Positions 1 through 5,939 of a stretch of DNA of 7,244 bases are shown piece after piece; within the stretch, counting starts at the first letter, position 1; each line of letters opens with the position of its first letter. A program made the translations under genes and the position numbers. The stretch comes from Betaproteobacteria bacterium. Lineage in GTDB: Bacteria; Pseudomonadota; Gammaproteobacteria; Burkholderiales; Burkholderiaceae. The notes under the pieces are model-generated. The model saw only the letters and a program-made list of their open reading frames with translations. It had not been told where the DNA came from and made no database searches. The DNA is taken from NCBI GenBank assembly GCA_018969885.1, contig JAGWXN010000174.1, forward strand, positions 1 to 7,244. The letters are read 5' to 3'.

Positions 1-266
1 GTGCGCTGCTGGCCGGGTTCGAAGCGCACCGCCGTGCCGGAAGCGATGTTCAGCCGCATGCCGCGCGCCGCAGTCCGGTCAAACTGCAACGCGCCGTTGG
101 TCTCGGCAAAGTGGTAGTGCGAGCCGACCTGTATCGGGCGGTCGCCGCGGTTGGCGACCTGTAGCGTGATCACCGTGCGACCGGCATTGAGTTCGATCTC
201 GCCGTCGGCCGCCTCGATCGCACCGGGCACGAGCGGCCCCTCGCTTGATGATGGGTGTACTGTCAT
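1..266 (-). CDS. ureB: Urease subunit beta UreB (partial, N-terminal 88 codons)
   Basis: UreB is a small structural subunit of urease, the nickel enzyme that hydrolyses urea to ammonia and carbamate in the cytosol. It packs with UreA and the catalytic UreC. The start is ATG at 266-264, seven bases after a strong GAGGAG ribosome binding site (274-279). The reading frame stays open to the window edge. Recognisable UreB features are [11 protein letters not shown] (residues 20-30), [17 protein letters not shown] (37-53), the FDR segment near 62-64, and the RFEPGQ segment (81-86). The usual family length is about 100-110 residues, so roughly 15-20 residues are missing past the edge. The usual IPGE-type N-terminal motif reads VPGA here (13-16), a mild deviation. 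It lies 16 bp downstream of ureA and is certainly co-transcribed with it. ureC is expected next, outside the window. Identification is very secure; only the end is unseen. Confidence 0.97.
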   Translation of the reverse strand, partial: MTVHPSSSEGPLVPGAIEAADGEIELNAGRTVITLQVANRGDRPIQVGSHYHFAETNGALQFDRTAARGMRLNIASGTAVRFEPGQQR

Positions 267-273
267 CGGATGG

Positions 274-279
274 CTCCTC
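274..279 (-). promoter_or_regulatory. Strong ribosome binding site of ureB
   Basis: GAGGAG on the minus strand lies 7 bases before the ATG of ureB, inside the 16-bp ureA-ureB gap. It is one of the best Shine-Dalgarno matches in the window and fixes the ureB start. Confidence 0.8.
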
Positions 280-282
280 GGG

Positions 283-585
283 TCAGACAATCGGCTGGTG
301 AACGGTCACGAGTTTGGTGCCGTCGGGGAACGTGGCCTCGATCTGGATCTCGGGAATCATTTCAGGCACGCCCTCCATCACATCCTCGCGGCTGAGCAGG
401 GTGGTGCCGGCCTGCATCAGTTCGGCGACGCTACGGCCATCGCGCGCACCCTCCATGATGGCGGCACTCAGGAAGGCAACCGCCTCGGGATAGTTGAGCT
501 TCAGGCCCCGGGCCTTGCGTCGTTCGGCGACCAGCGCGGCAGTGAAGATCAGCAGTTTGTCGCGTTCGCGTGGCGTCAGTTCCAT
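283..585 (-). CDS. ureA: Urease subunit gamma UreA
   Basis: UreA is the smallest structural subunit of urease and forms part of the (UreABC)3 assembly in the cytosol. At 100 residues it has the standard length of the single-domain subunit, so it is not a UreA-UreB fusion of the Helicobacter type. The whole protein is recognisable: [14 protein letters not shown] at the N-terminus, the [15 protein letters not shown] helix (21-35), the AIMEGARDG segment (42-50), the [17 protein letters not shown] segment (60-76), and the C-terminal [15 protein letters not shown]. The ATG at 585 is preceded by GGAG (595-598) at 9-base spacing. It follows ureD after 69 bp and precedes ureB by 16 bp, the common proteobacterial order ureD-ureA-ureB. 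Nothing is unusual in the protein. Identification is secure. Confidence 0.98.
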   Translation of the reverse strand: MELTPRERDKLLIFTAALVAERRKARGLKLNYPEAVAFLSAAIMEGARDGRSVAELMQAGTTLLSREDVMEGVPEMIPEIQIEATFPDGTKLVTVHQPIV

Positions 586-654
586 GGTGTCAGTCTCCGC
601 AGACGACCACCGGCGCCGCCGGCGGTTGGTAAAGAGGGGATCGGGTCGTTGTCA
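586..654 (-). other. ureD-ureA intergenic gap, no terminator
   Basis: This 69-bp spacer is the longest between genes in the window. It contains the ureA ribosome binding site GGAG (595-598) and a GC-rich self-complementary core, CCGCCGGCGG (617-626), within an imperfect dyad. There is no T-run downstream on the minus strand, so I do not call a terminator. The gap is long enough for a secondary promoter, but I see no convincing -35/-10 pair. Confidence 0.5.
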
Positions 655-1581
655 TCAGGTGGCCCAGATTCTAGGCGCACAAGCCTCGCGACCGATAGCG
701 ATAGGCCGGCAGGCGGCCCAGGCAGCCCGGAGCACGCGCCAGCCCGCTTCTGCCCCCTCGCCCCGCCATCGCAATACCACCAGGCCCGACAAAGCCGTGA
801 TGGCCCAGTCGCCGGGCAGATGATCGCTCGAGCCGCTCCGAGATTCGTCTTGAAGGCGGCGAACCCGCTCCACCATTTGCGCACACGCATCGGGCGATGC
901 GGCAATCACCAGGGTTGCAAAGGCAGGCAGCCCGGCGAGCCCCGCCCGGGCAGTAAGGATGGGCGACTGGCCTTCAATCGACGCCTGCTCGACAAACACG
1001 GGGCGTCCATCGCGCATGATCTCCATCCGTGATCGGATTTCTCCGGTCATGAAGCGTAGCCCGCTTGCGGGCCTTCCAAGACACACGAGATCGGCCGCAA
1101 CCAGGGTGCCGCTGCCAGCCAGTTCGATGCGCGTGCTCCAGTCGGCGACAGCGCCGTCGAAGACAATCGTTTCGAGCGGCAGCCATTCAAGACTCGCGCC
1201 ATCAGCCACCGATAGTCGGACCGACTGGCGCGCAACCGGCTGCGCCGCTTCGGGATTGGCCCGATACCACTTGGCCGCCCCCGGCGAAGTGATCAGCGCG
1301 CGGGCGCCCTCGTGGGCAGCCACCGAGATCTCCAGTCGGTCGCCCGAGGCGATCCCACCGGGAGGGTGAACGATCACCTGGTGCCACAGACCCAGGCCTT
1401 CCGGCGTGAACCCCTTCTGCACGCGCAGCGGTCCACGGTGCGAACGGAGCACAGGAATGGTGGCCTCGCCCCGACGCGCAAATGCAAGATCGAGGCTCGC
1501 GTGCCAGCCCGCCCCACCGGGCGGTGGGTCAGGGGAAACCGCGCCGCCTGTCTCGTCGTGCCGCCATTCCGGCGCGTTCAT
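655..1581 (-). CDS. ureD: Urease accessory protein UreD
   Basis: UreD (UreH in some species) is a urease maturation chaperone. In the known pathway it binds the apo-urease and recruits UreF and UreG, so that carbon dioxide and two nickel ions are placed in the UreC active site. The product has 308 residues, slightly longer than many UreD proteins (about 270-290). The extra length is a low-complexity Gly/Pro-rich N-terminus, about residues 1-24. Family features are the LRSHRGPLRVQKGF segment (45-58), VHPPGGIASGD (71-81), TSPGAAKWYRA (98-108), and the terminal PRIWAT. The ATG at 1581 has AAAGG (1589-1593) seven bases upstream, an acceptable binding site. The gene follows urtE after 41 bp, joining transporter and enzyme genes. 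It has no signal peptide or membrane segment, in line with a cytosolic chaperone. Identification is secure; the exact start is a little less certain. Confidence 0.96.
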   Translation of the reverse strand: MNAPEWRHDETGGAVSPDPPPGGAGWHASLDLAFARRGEATIPVLRSHRGPLRVQKGFTPEGLGLWHQVIVHPPGGIASGDRLEISVAAHEGARALITSPGAAKWYRANPEAAQPVARQSVRLSVADGASLEWLPLETIVFDGAVADWSTRIELAGSGTLVAADLVCLGRPASGLRFMTGEIRSRMEIMRDGRPVFVEQASIEGQSPILTARAGLAGLPAFATLVIAASPDACAQMVERVRRLQDESRSGSSDHLPGDWAITALSGLVVLRWRGEGAEAGWRVLRAAWAACRPIAIGREACAPRIWAT

Positions 1582-1612
1582 CGATTCGCCTTTCGTCTAG
1601 CGTGCGGCCAGG

Positions 1613-1632
1613 GGCGATCGGCTCAGATCGCC
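1613..1632 (-). repeat. Inverted repeat (hairpin) at the urtE stop codon
   Basis: Perfect 7-bp arms GGCGATC (1613-1619) and GATCGCC (1626-1632) are separated by 6 bases. On the transcript the urtE stop codon TGA (1623-1625) sits in the loop. No T-run follows on the minus strand (the next bases are CCCTGG), so it does not look like an intrinsic terminator. It marks the border between the transporter genes and the urease genes and might protect RNA ends or slow ribosome or polymerase passage. That role is inference; chance is also possible in GC-rich DNA. Confidence 0.45.
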
Positions 1633-2315
1633 ACCAGCTCACGCACGCCGTCGCGTTCCATATCGGCCCCAAGGCCAGAGCGGATCAGCTCGCCGCGCGC
1701 CATGACTGCGTAGCGATCGGCAAGTGACCGGGCGAAATCGTAATACTGTTCAACCAGCAAGATCGCCATGTCCCCACGGGAAGCAAGCAGGCGAATCACC
1801 CGCTCAATGTCCTTGATGATGGAGGGCTGAATGCCTTCAGTAGGTTCGTCGAGAATCAAAAGCCGCGGCCGCATGGCAAGCGCCCGGGCAATGGCCAGCT
1901 GCTGTTGCTGCCCGCCCGACAGATCGCCGCCGCGCCGGCGCAGCATAGTTTTCAGCACCGGGAAAAGTTCGAACAGCTCGGCAGGGACCTGTGCGCCGCG
2001 CGCGGCCGTGGCCAGACCCATCCGGAGATTTTCCTCGACGGTGAGCCGCGGAAAAATTTCTCGGCCCTGCGGCACATAGCCGATACCAAGCGATGCGCGC
2101 CGCTCTGGGGTTAAAGACTGGATCGGCTGGCCGTGGAACTCGATCGTGCCGGCGCGGATCGGAACCACCCCCATGATCGAGCGAAGCAATGTGGTCTTGC
2201 CAACCCCGTTACGCCCAAGCAACACCGAGATGCCCGAAGCCGGTACTTCGAGCGATACGGCACGCAGGATATGGCTGCCGCCGTAGAACTGATCGACGCG
2301 GTCAAGCTTCAGCAT
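1623..2315 (-). CDS. urtE: Urea ABC transporter ATP-binding protein UrtE
   Basis: UrtE is the second cytoplasmic ATPase of the urea importer, a LivF-type nucleotide-binding domain that pairs with UrtD under the UrtB-UrtC channel. The 230-residue length is typical. Motifs in order are Walker A GRNGVGKT (34-41), Q-loop Gln83 in VPQGREIFP, signature LSGGQ (132-136) followed by a run of four Gln in all, and Walker B LLILD with catalytic Glu157. The H-loop position reads LLVEQ, with Gln190 in place of His, as is common in LivF-type subunits. The N-terminus MLKLDRVDQFYGGSHIL is characteristic of UrtE and separates it from other branched-chain ATPases. The ATG at 2315 fits that N-terminus but has no visible Shine-Dalgarno; the 20 bases before it are C-rich. 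It lies 45 bp after urtD and 41 bp before ureD. Identification is very secure. Confidence 0.97.
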   Translation of the reverse strand: MLKLDRVDQFYGGSHILRAVSLEVPASGISVLLGRNGVGKTTLLRSIMGVVPIRAGTIEFHGQPIQSLTPERRASLGIGYVPQGREIFPRLTVEENLRMGLATAARGAQVPAELFELFPVLKTMLRRRGGDLSGGQQQQLAIARALAMRPRLLILDEPTEGIQPSIIKDIERVIRLLASRGDMAILLVEQYYDFARSLADRYAVMARGELIRSGLGADMERDGVRELVAI

Positions 2316-2360
2316 GGGGTGGAGAGGGGGTCGGTGCGGCGGTTGGGCATAGCGTTATCG

Positions 2361-3188
2361 TCATCGTCCCAGATAGACCTCGATCACGCGCGGGTCGGCC
2401 TGCACCTCGGCAAGCGTACCCTCGGCGAGGACACTTCCTTCATGCAGCACCGTGACGCGACGCGCGATCCGCGCAATGAAATCCATGTCGTGTTCGACCA
2501 CCATGATCGAGTGCTGGCCGGCAAGTTCGAGGAGAAGTTCAGCCGTGCGCTCGGTTTCTCCGTCGGTCATGCCTGCCACCGGTTCATCGAGCAGCAACAC
2601 CACCGGATCCTGCGCGAGCAGCATGCCAATTTCCAGCCATTGCTTCTGACCATGCGACAGCTCCCCCGCCTGGCGCTCTCGTTCGCCGGCAAGCCGGATC
2701 TGGGCGAGTAATTGATCGATCCGATCGCGCTGTGCGCCCGACAGCCGCCACCGGAGGGAACCCCACGCGCGCTTATCGGCCTTGAGCGAAAGCTCCAGGT
2801 TCTCGAAGACCGACAAGTCTTCGAATACCGTGGGTTTCTGGAACTTCCGGCCGATACCAGCGCGCGCGATATCGGGCTCACGAAGCCGCAGCAGATCAAT
2901 CGACTGCCCGAAAAATGCACGCCCCGAATCCGGGCGGGTTTTGCCGGTAATTACATCCATCATCGTGGTCTTGCCGGCGCCGTTCGGGCCGATCACGCAA
3001 CGCAGCTCCCCCGCATCGACCGAAAGAGAGAGCTGGTTGAGCGCACGAAACCCATCGAAAGAGACCGAGATGTCATCCAGATAGAGGGCAACGCCATGGG
3101 TGAGGTCAACCGCATCGGTTCGCAGATGGCCAAAGGTGGCCTGCTGGTCACCGGAGACCAGTACCGGATCGCTCGCGCGTGACCTCAT
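2361..3188 (-). CDS. urtD: Urea ABC transporter ATP-binding protein UrtD
   Basis: UrtD is the LivG-type ATPase of the urea importer. It has 275 residues, including an N-terminal extension of about 32 residues ahead of the ABC fold, which begins at LYLDDISVSFDGFRALN (35-51). Such extensions are usual in proteobacterial UrtD. Motifs are Walker A GPNGAGKT (67-74), Q-loop Gln117 in RKFQKPTVFEDLSV, signature LSHGQKQWLEI (177-187), Walker B VVLLLDEP with Glu202, D-loop near 205-209, and H-loop His233 in VVEHDMDF. LSHGQ in place of the classical LSGGQ fits this family. The ATG at 3188 overlaps the urtC stop as ATGA, which suggests translational coupling; only a weak purine-rich stretch lies upstream. 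All catalytic residues are intact, so this subunit should be fully able to hydrolyse ATP. Identification is very secure. Confidence 0.97.
   Translation of the reverse strand: MRSRASDPVLVSGDQQATFGHLRTDAVDLTHGVALYLDDISVSFDGFRALNQLSLSVDAGELRCVIGPNGAGKTTMMDVITGKTRPDSGRAFFGQSIDLLRLREPDIARAGIGRKFQKPTVFEDLSVFENLELSLKADKRAWGSLRWRLSGAQRDRIDQLLAQIRLAGERERQAGELSHGQKQWLEIGMLLAQDPVVLLLDEPVAGMTDGETERTAELLLELAGQHSIMVVEHDMDFIARIARRVTVLHEGSVLAEGTLAEVQADPRVIEVYLGR
3185..3188 (-). promoter_or_regulatory. urtC/urtD stop-start overlap (ATGA)
   Basis: The TGA stop of urtC and the ATG start of urtD share bases in the tetranucleotide ATGA. This arrangement usually lets a terminating ribosome restart on the next gene, keeping the permease and its ATPase in step. 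The lack of a good Shine-Dalgarno for urtD supports coupling. Confidence 0.75.
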
Positions 3189-4276
3189 GATCGGATGCCA
3201 CCCGAGCGCCCGAGCAGCCGCTCAACGAGCCCCACCACCCCGCGCGGCATGAACAGCGTCACCAGCACAAAGAGAAGCCCCAGAAAGTACAGCCAGAACT
3301 CTGGGAAGGCCATGGTGAACCAGCTCTTCGCGCCGTTGACCAGAAAGGCACCGGCGATGGGACCAATCAGCGTGCCGCGCCCGCCCACCGCCACCCAGAT
3401 GGCGATTTCAATCGAGTTGGCGGGCGACATTTCACCCGGGTTGATGATGCCCACCTGCGGCACGTAGAGTGCACCGGCGATGCCGCAGAGTACCGCCGAC
3501 AGCGTCCACACGCCAAGCTTGTACCAGAGCGGATCGTAACCGCAGAACATGACGCGGCTCTCGGCATCGCGGATGGCCATCAGCACCCGCCCGTACTTAG
3601 AGCGCACCAGCCAGCGAAACAGCATGAAGCTGCCGATCAGGACCATGCCGGTCAGCGCGAACAGCACGGCACGCGTTTCTGCGCTCGCCACTGAGTAGCC
3701 CAGGATGCGCTTGAAATCGGTAAAGCCATTGTTGCCGCCGAATCCCGTTTCATTGCGAAAGAAAAGCAGCATCGCCGCATAAGTGAGCGCCTGCGTAATG
3801 ATCGAGAAATACACGCCCTTAATGCGCGAGCGGAAGGCAAGATAGCCGAACACGAAGGCGAGAACGCCGGGCACCGCGACCGCCAACAGCAGTGCCCAGC
3901 CGAAGTGCTCGCTGAAGGTCCAGTGCCAGGGCAGCGATTTCCAGTCGAGAAACACCATGAAGTCGGGCAGATCGCTTTTATAGTGGCCGTCCCGGCCGAT
4001 GGCACGCATCAGGTACATGCCCATGGCATAGCCGCCCAGCGCGAAGAAAAGGCCATGCCCCAGCGAAAGAATGCCGGCGTAGCCCCACACCAGCCCCATG
4101 GCGAGGGCCACAATGGCGTAGCAGAGAATCTTTCCGGATAGCGTCACGAAGTAGGACGACAGGTGAAGCGGATGCCCGGGCGACAGCACCAGACTGGCGG
4201 TCGGCACAAGCACAGCCACGACCAGGAGCGCGAGCACCAGAGCGAGCTTTTCAAGCGGCGAGAATAAGGGCTTCAT
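3185..4276 (-). CDS. urtC: Urea ABC transporter permease UrtC
   Basis: UrtC is the LivM-type inner-membrane permease of the urea importer and forms the channel together with UrtB. From the chosen start it has 363 residues, in the family range. The first membrane helix spans about residues 11-31. Further hydrophobic segments lie near 50-64, 70-90, 126-147, 204-222, 255-272 and 327-343. The LivM-like GYAGILSLGHGLFFALGGY lies at 65-83, GGNNGF at 180-185, and the cytoplasmic coupling loop SKYGRVLMAIRDAESR at 226-241, where the ATPases dock. I chose ATG at 4276, giving MKPLFSPLEKLAL, because the only longer reading uses a TTG at 4405 and runs 119 bp into urtB. The ribosome binding site is weak: AGAGG (4292-4296) is 15 bases away. 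The start lies 10 bp past the urtB stop, so coupling is likely. The stop overlaps urtD by 4 bp. Identification is very secure. Confidence 0.96.
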   Translation of the reverse strand: MKPLFSPLEKLALVLALLVVAVLVPTASLVLSPGHPLHLSSYFVTLSGKILCYAIVALAMGLVWGYAGILSLGHGLFFALGGYAMGMYLMRAIGRDGHYKSDLPDFMVFLDWKSLPWHWTFSEHFGWALLLAVAVPGVLAFVFGYLAFRSRIKGVYFSIITQALTYAAMLLFFRNETGFGGNNGFTDFKRILGYSVASAETRAVLFALTGMVLIGSFMLFRWLVRSKYGRVLMAIRDAESRVMFCGYDPLWYKLGVWTLSAVLCGIAGALYVPQVGIINPGEMSPANSIEIAIWVAVGGRGTLIGPIAGAFLVNGAKSWFTMAFPEFWLYFLGLLFVLVTLFMPRGVVGLVERLLGRSGGIRS

Positions 4277-4286
4277 GATGCGCGGC

Positions 4287-5879
4287 TCAGGCCTCTGCGC
4301 TTCGGCCACGCAGCGCAAACAGCCCCTGCGGACGCTTCTGGATAAAACCCACGATGAAAAGCAGTACCGCAATCTTGGCAATGACGGGACCGGACAGTCC
4401 TTCAATCAGCTTGTTCACGATGCCCAGCCCGAGCGCCGCACTCACCGCACCGGCCAGTTGCCCTACCCCGCCCAGCACCACCACCATAAAAGAATCGATG
4501 ATGTAGGCTTGACCCAGGTCCGGGCCGACATTGCCGATCTGGGACAGCGCGCAGCCCGCAAGCCCGGCAATGCCCGACCCCAGCGCAAAGGCAAGTGTAT
4601 CCACCCGGCGCGTTGGCACCCCCACGCAGCGCGCCATGGTGCGATTCTGCGTGGCCGCACGCACGAAGAGTCCGAGCCGCGTGCGAGCAAGCACCAGACC
4701 AACGCCCACCAGCACCGCGATCGCAAAGCCGATGATCATGATGCGGTTCCAGGGCAGGACCAGATTGGCCGCAAGCGTCACGCCCCCCGACATCCAGGAT
4801 GGATTTTCAACGGTCACGTTTTGCGCACCGAAGAGCGTTCGTGCAAGCTGGATCAGGATCAGACTGATGCCCCAGGTCGCAAGCAAGGTCTCAAGTGGAC
4901 GACCATACAGAAACCGGATCACCGTGCGCTCAAGGAACGCGCCCGTGAGCGCAGCCGCCAGAAATGCTGCCGGCACCGCTGCCACCAGATACGCGTCAAA
5001 CCATTGCGGCGCCCAGGCCCGAAACGCGTTTTGCACCAGCCATGTGGCGTACGCCCCCACCATCATGAGTTCACCATGCGCCATGTTGATGACCCCCATC
5101 AGCCCGTAGGTGATGGCAAGCCCCAGCGCCGCCAACAATAGGATGCTCCCGAGACTCACGCCGGCAAACGCGAGCCCCAGCCTTTCATACCAGGCAAGTC
5201 GCTCGTCGATTCGCGCAATCGCGCGGCGCACGGCATCGCGCACCTGCGGATCGGGTTCGACCTCTGCCGCCAATCGCGCCGACAGCAGCGATTTCGCGGA
5301 CGGCCCACCGTCACGCGCCAGGGATTCCGCCGCCGCAAGGCGCTTGTCGCGCTCGGGTGAGGCGAGCATCAGCCCAGCACGAACGCCGTCTAGCAGGGTT
5401 CGAATCTGCGGATCTTTTTCAGCGGCAAGGGCTCGCTCAACCAGAGGCAGTCGCGATGCATCCGCGCTCTTCGCAAATGCCTGCGCCGCGGCAAGCCGCT
5501 CGGCGCGATCGGGCACGAACAGAGCGAGCGCACCCAGCGCACCTGCAATTTCGCGCCGCATCCGGTTGTTGATCACCGGCTCTTCCGCCCCGGCAGCCAA
5601 TGACTCGGCCGCCCCGCTGACCACATCGGTTGCGCGCTGGCCCTGAACGATGAAGGCCCGCCCGCCCGCGACGCGTACGTTGCCATCAGCCATCTGCTTG
5701 AGAAAGGCCGCCGCCCCCCCATCACCCGCATCCACCGCCTCGCGCATCGCGGCCAGACGCGCAGTGGTGTCACCGAGCGCCATCCGGATCGCAAGTTCGT
5801 GGGTAAGCGAAAGCGCAGCCGGCGCGAAACAAAGCCACGCGGCGACGAGCGCGATCAACCTTGACAGCAGCCCCCTCAT
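4287..5879 (-). CDS. urtB: Urea ABC transporter permease UrtB with N-terminal periplasmic domain
   Basis: UrtB is the LivH-type permease that pairs with UrtC. The protein has 530 residues, far longer than a plain LivH (about 300), as is known for proteobacterial UrtB. Residues 1 to about 24 form a signal-like hydrophobic segment (RGLLSRLIALVAAWLCF). Residues 25 to about 230 are soluble, helical and Ala-rich, with an internal repeat. The permease domain begins near 237 and carries GLMGVINMAHGELMMVGAY (259-277), the family hallmark, then several more membrane segments and the closing KRPQGLFALRG. I place the start at ATG 5879, because GGAG (5885-5888) sits 5 bases before it. A GTG two codons earlier at 5885 overlaps that GGAG and is unlikely. 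It follows urtA after 60 bp containing a strong hairpin. The periplasmic domain may contact UrtA; this is inference. Identification is very secure. Confidence 0.96.
   Translation of the reverse strand: MRGLLSRLIALVAAWLCFAPAALSLTHELAIRMALGDTTARLAAMREAVDAGDGGAAAFLKQMADGNVRVAGGRAFIVQGQRATDVVSGAAESLAAGAEEPVINNRMRREIAGALGALALFVPDRAERLAAAQAFAKSADASRLPLVERALAAEKDPQIRTLLDGVRAGLMLASPERDKRLAAAESLARDGGPSAKSLLSARLAAEVEPDPQVRDAVRRAIARIDERLAWYERLGLAFAGVSLGSILLLAALGLAITYGLMGVINMAHGELMMVGAYATWLVQNAFRAWAPQWFDAYLVAAVPAAFLAAALTGAFLERTVIRFLYGRPLETLLATWGISLILIQLARTLFGAQNVTVENPSWMSGGVTLAANLVLPWNRIMIIGFAIAVLVGVGLVLARTRLGLFVRAATQNRTMARCVGVPTRRVDTLAFALGSGIAGLAGCALSQIGNVGPDLGQAYIIDSFMVVVLGGVGQLAGAVSAALGLGIVNKLIEGLSGPVIAKIAVLLFIVGFIQKRPQGLFALRGRSAEA
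5208..5498 (-). other. HEAT-like tandem protein repeat in the UrtB periplasmic domain
   Basis: Two similar segments of UrtB align at a spacing of about 52 residues. Residues 128-170 begin RLAAAQAFAK and contain ALAAEKDPQIR. Residues 180-224 begin RLAAAESLAR and contain RLAAEVEPDPQVR. Both show a paired-helix pattern with a (D/P)PQ(I/V)R element, typical of alpha-solenoid (HEAT-like) repeats. The segment starting TARLAAMREAV (residues 39-49) may be a degenerate third copy. The repeat is visible in the protein; its role in binding UrtA or another partner is inferred. Confidence 0.6.
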
Positions 5880-5884
5880 ACACA

Positions 5885-5888
5885 CTCC
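5885..5888 (-). promoter_or_regulatory. Ribosome binding site of urtB (decides the start)
   Basis: GGAG on the minus strand lies 5 bases before ATG 5879. The competing GTG at 5885 shares its first base with this motif, so it cannot use it. This fixes the start at the ATG. The upstream hairpin ends 6 bases away (5895), so the structure could affect access to this site. Confidence 0.7.
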
Positions 5889-5894
5889 AGGACA

Positions 5895-5916
5895 GCGGGG
5901 CCGGCACCGGCCCCGC
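5895..5916 (-). repeat. Perfect GC hairpin between urtA and urtB
   Basis: On the minus strand the arms GCGGGGCCGG and CCGGCCCCGC (5907-5916 and 5895-5904) are perfectly complementary over 10 bp with a 2-base centre, so the folded form probably has a 4-base loop. No T-run follows, so it is not a standard intrinsic terminator. Hairpins between the binding-protein gene and the permease genes of ABC operons are known to stabilise the 3' end of the upstream message and raise the level of the binding protein. That is the most likely role here, as inference. It starts 23 bp after the urtA stop and ends 6 bp before the urtB ribosome binding site. Confidence 0.75.
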
Positions 5917-5939
5917 CGCGAGCACCAGAACCGAGCCGA

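Noticed and set aside
605..630. GC-rich dyad in the ureD-ureA gap as a terminator
   Set aside because: The pairing is imperfect and no T-run follows on the minus strand. ureA and ureB must be expressed together with ureD for urease to mature, so a terminator here is improbable.
151..1032. Plus-strand open frame of 293 codons opposite ureB, ureA and ureD
   Set aside because: It is antisense to three securely identified genes. Its translation is Arg/Pro/Gly/His-rich with no recognisable domain, as expected for a shadow frame in GC-rich DNA.
4277..4405. Extended urtC start (TTG at 4405, 43 extra residues)
   Set aside because: The extension overlaps the conserved end of urtB by 119 bp and has a Cys/Arg-rich composition unlike any UrtC. 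The ATG at 4276 gives the expected family N-terminus.
4275..5141. Plus-strand open frame of 288 codons opposite urtB
   Set aside because: It is antisense to the conserved permease domain of urtB. The product is His/Arg/Gln-rich and low in complexity, so it is a shadow frame.
5880..5885. GTG start for urtB two codons upstream
   Set aside because: The GTG overlaps the GGAG ribosome binding site at 5885-5888. The ATG at 5879 has correct spacing.
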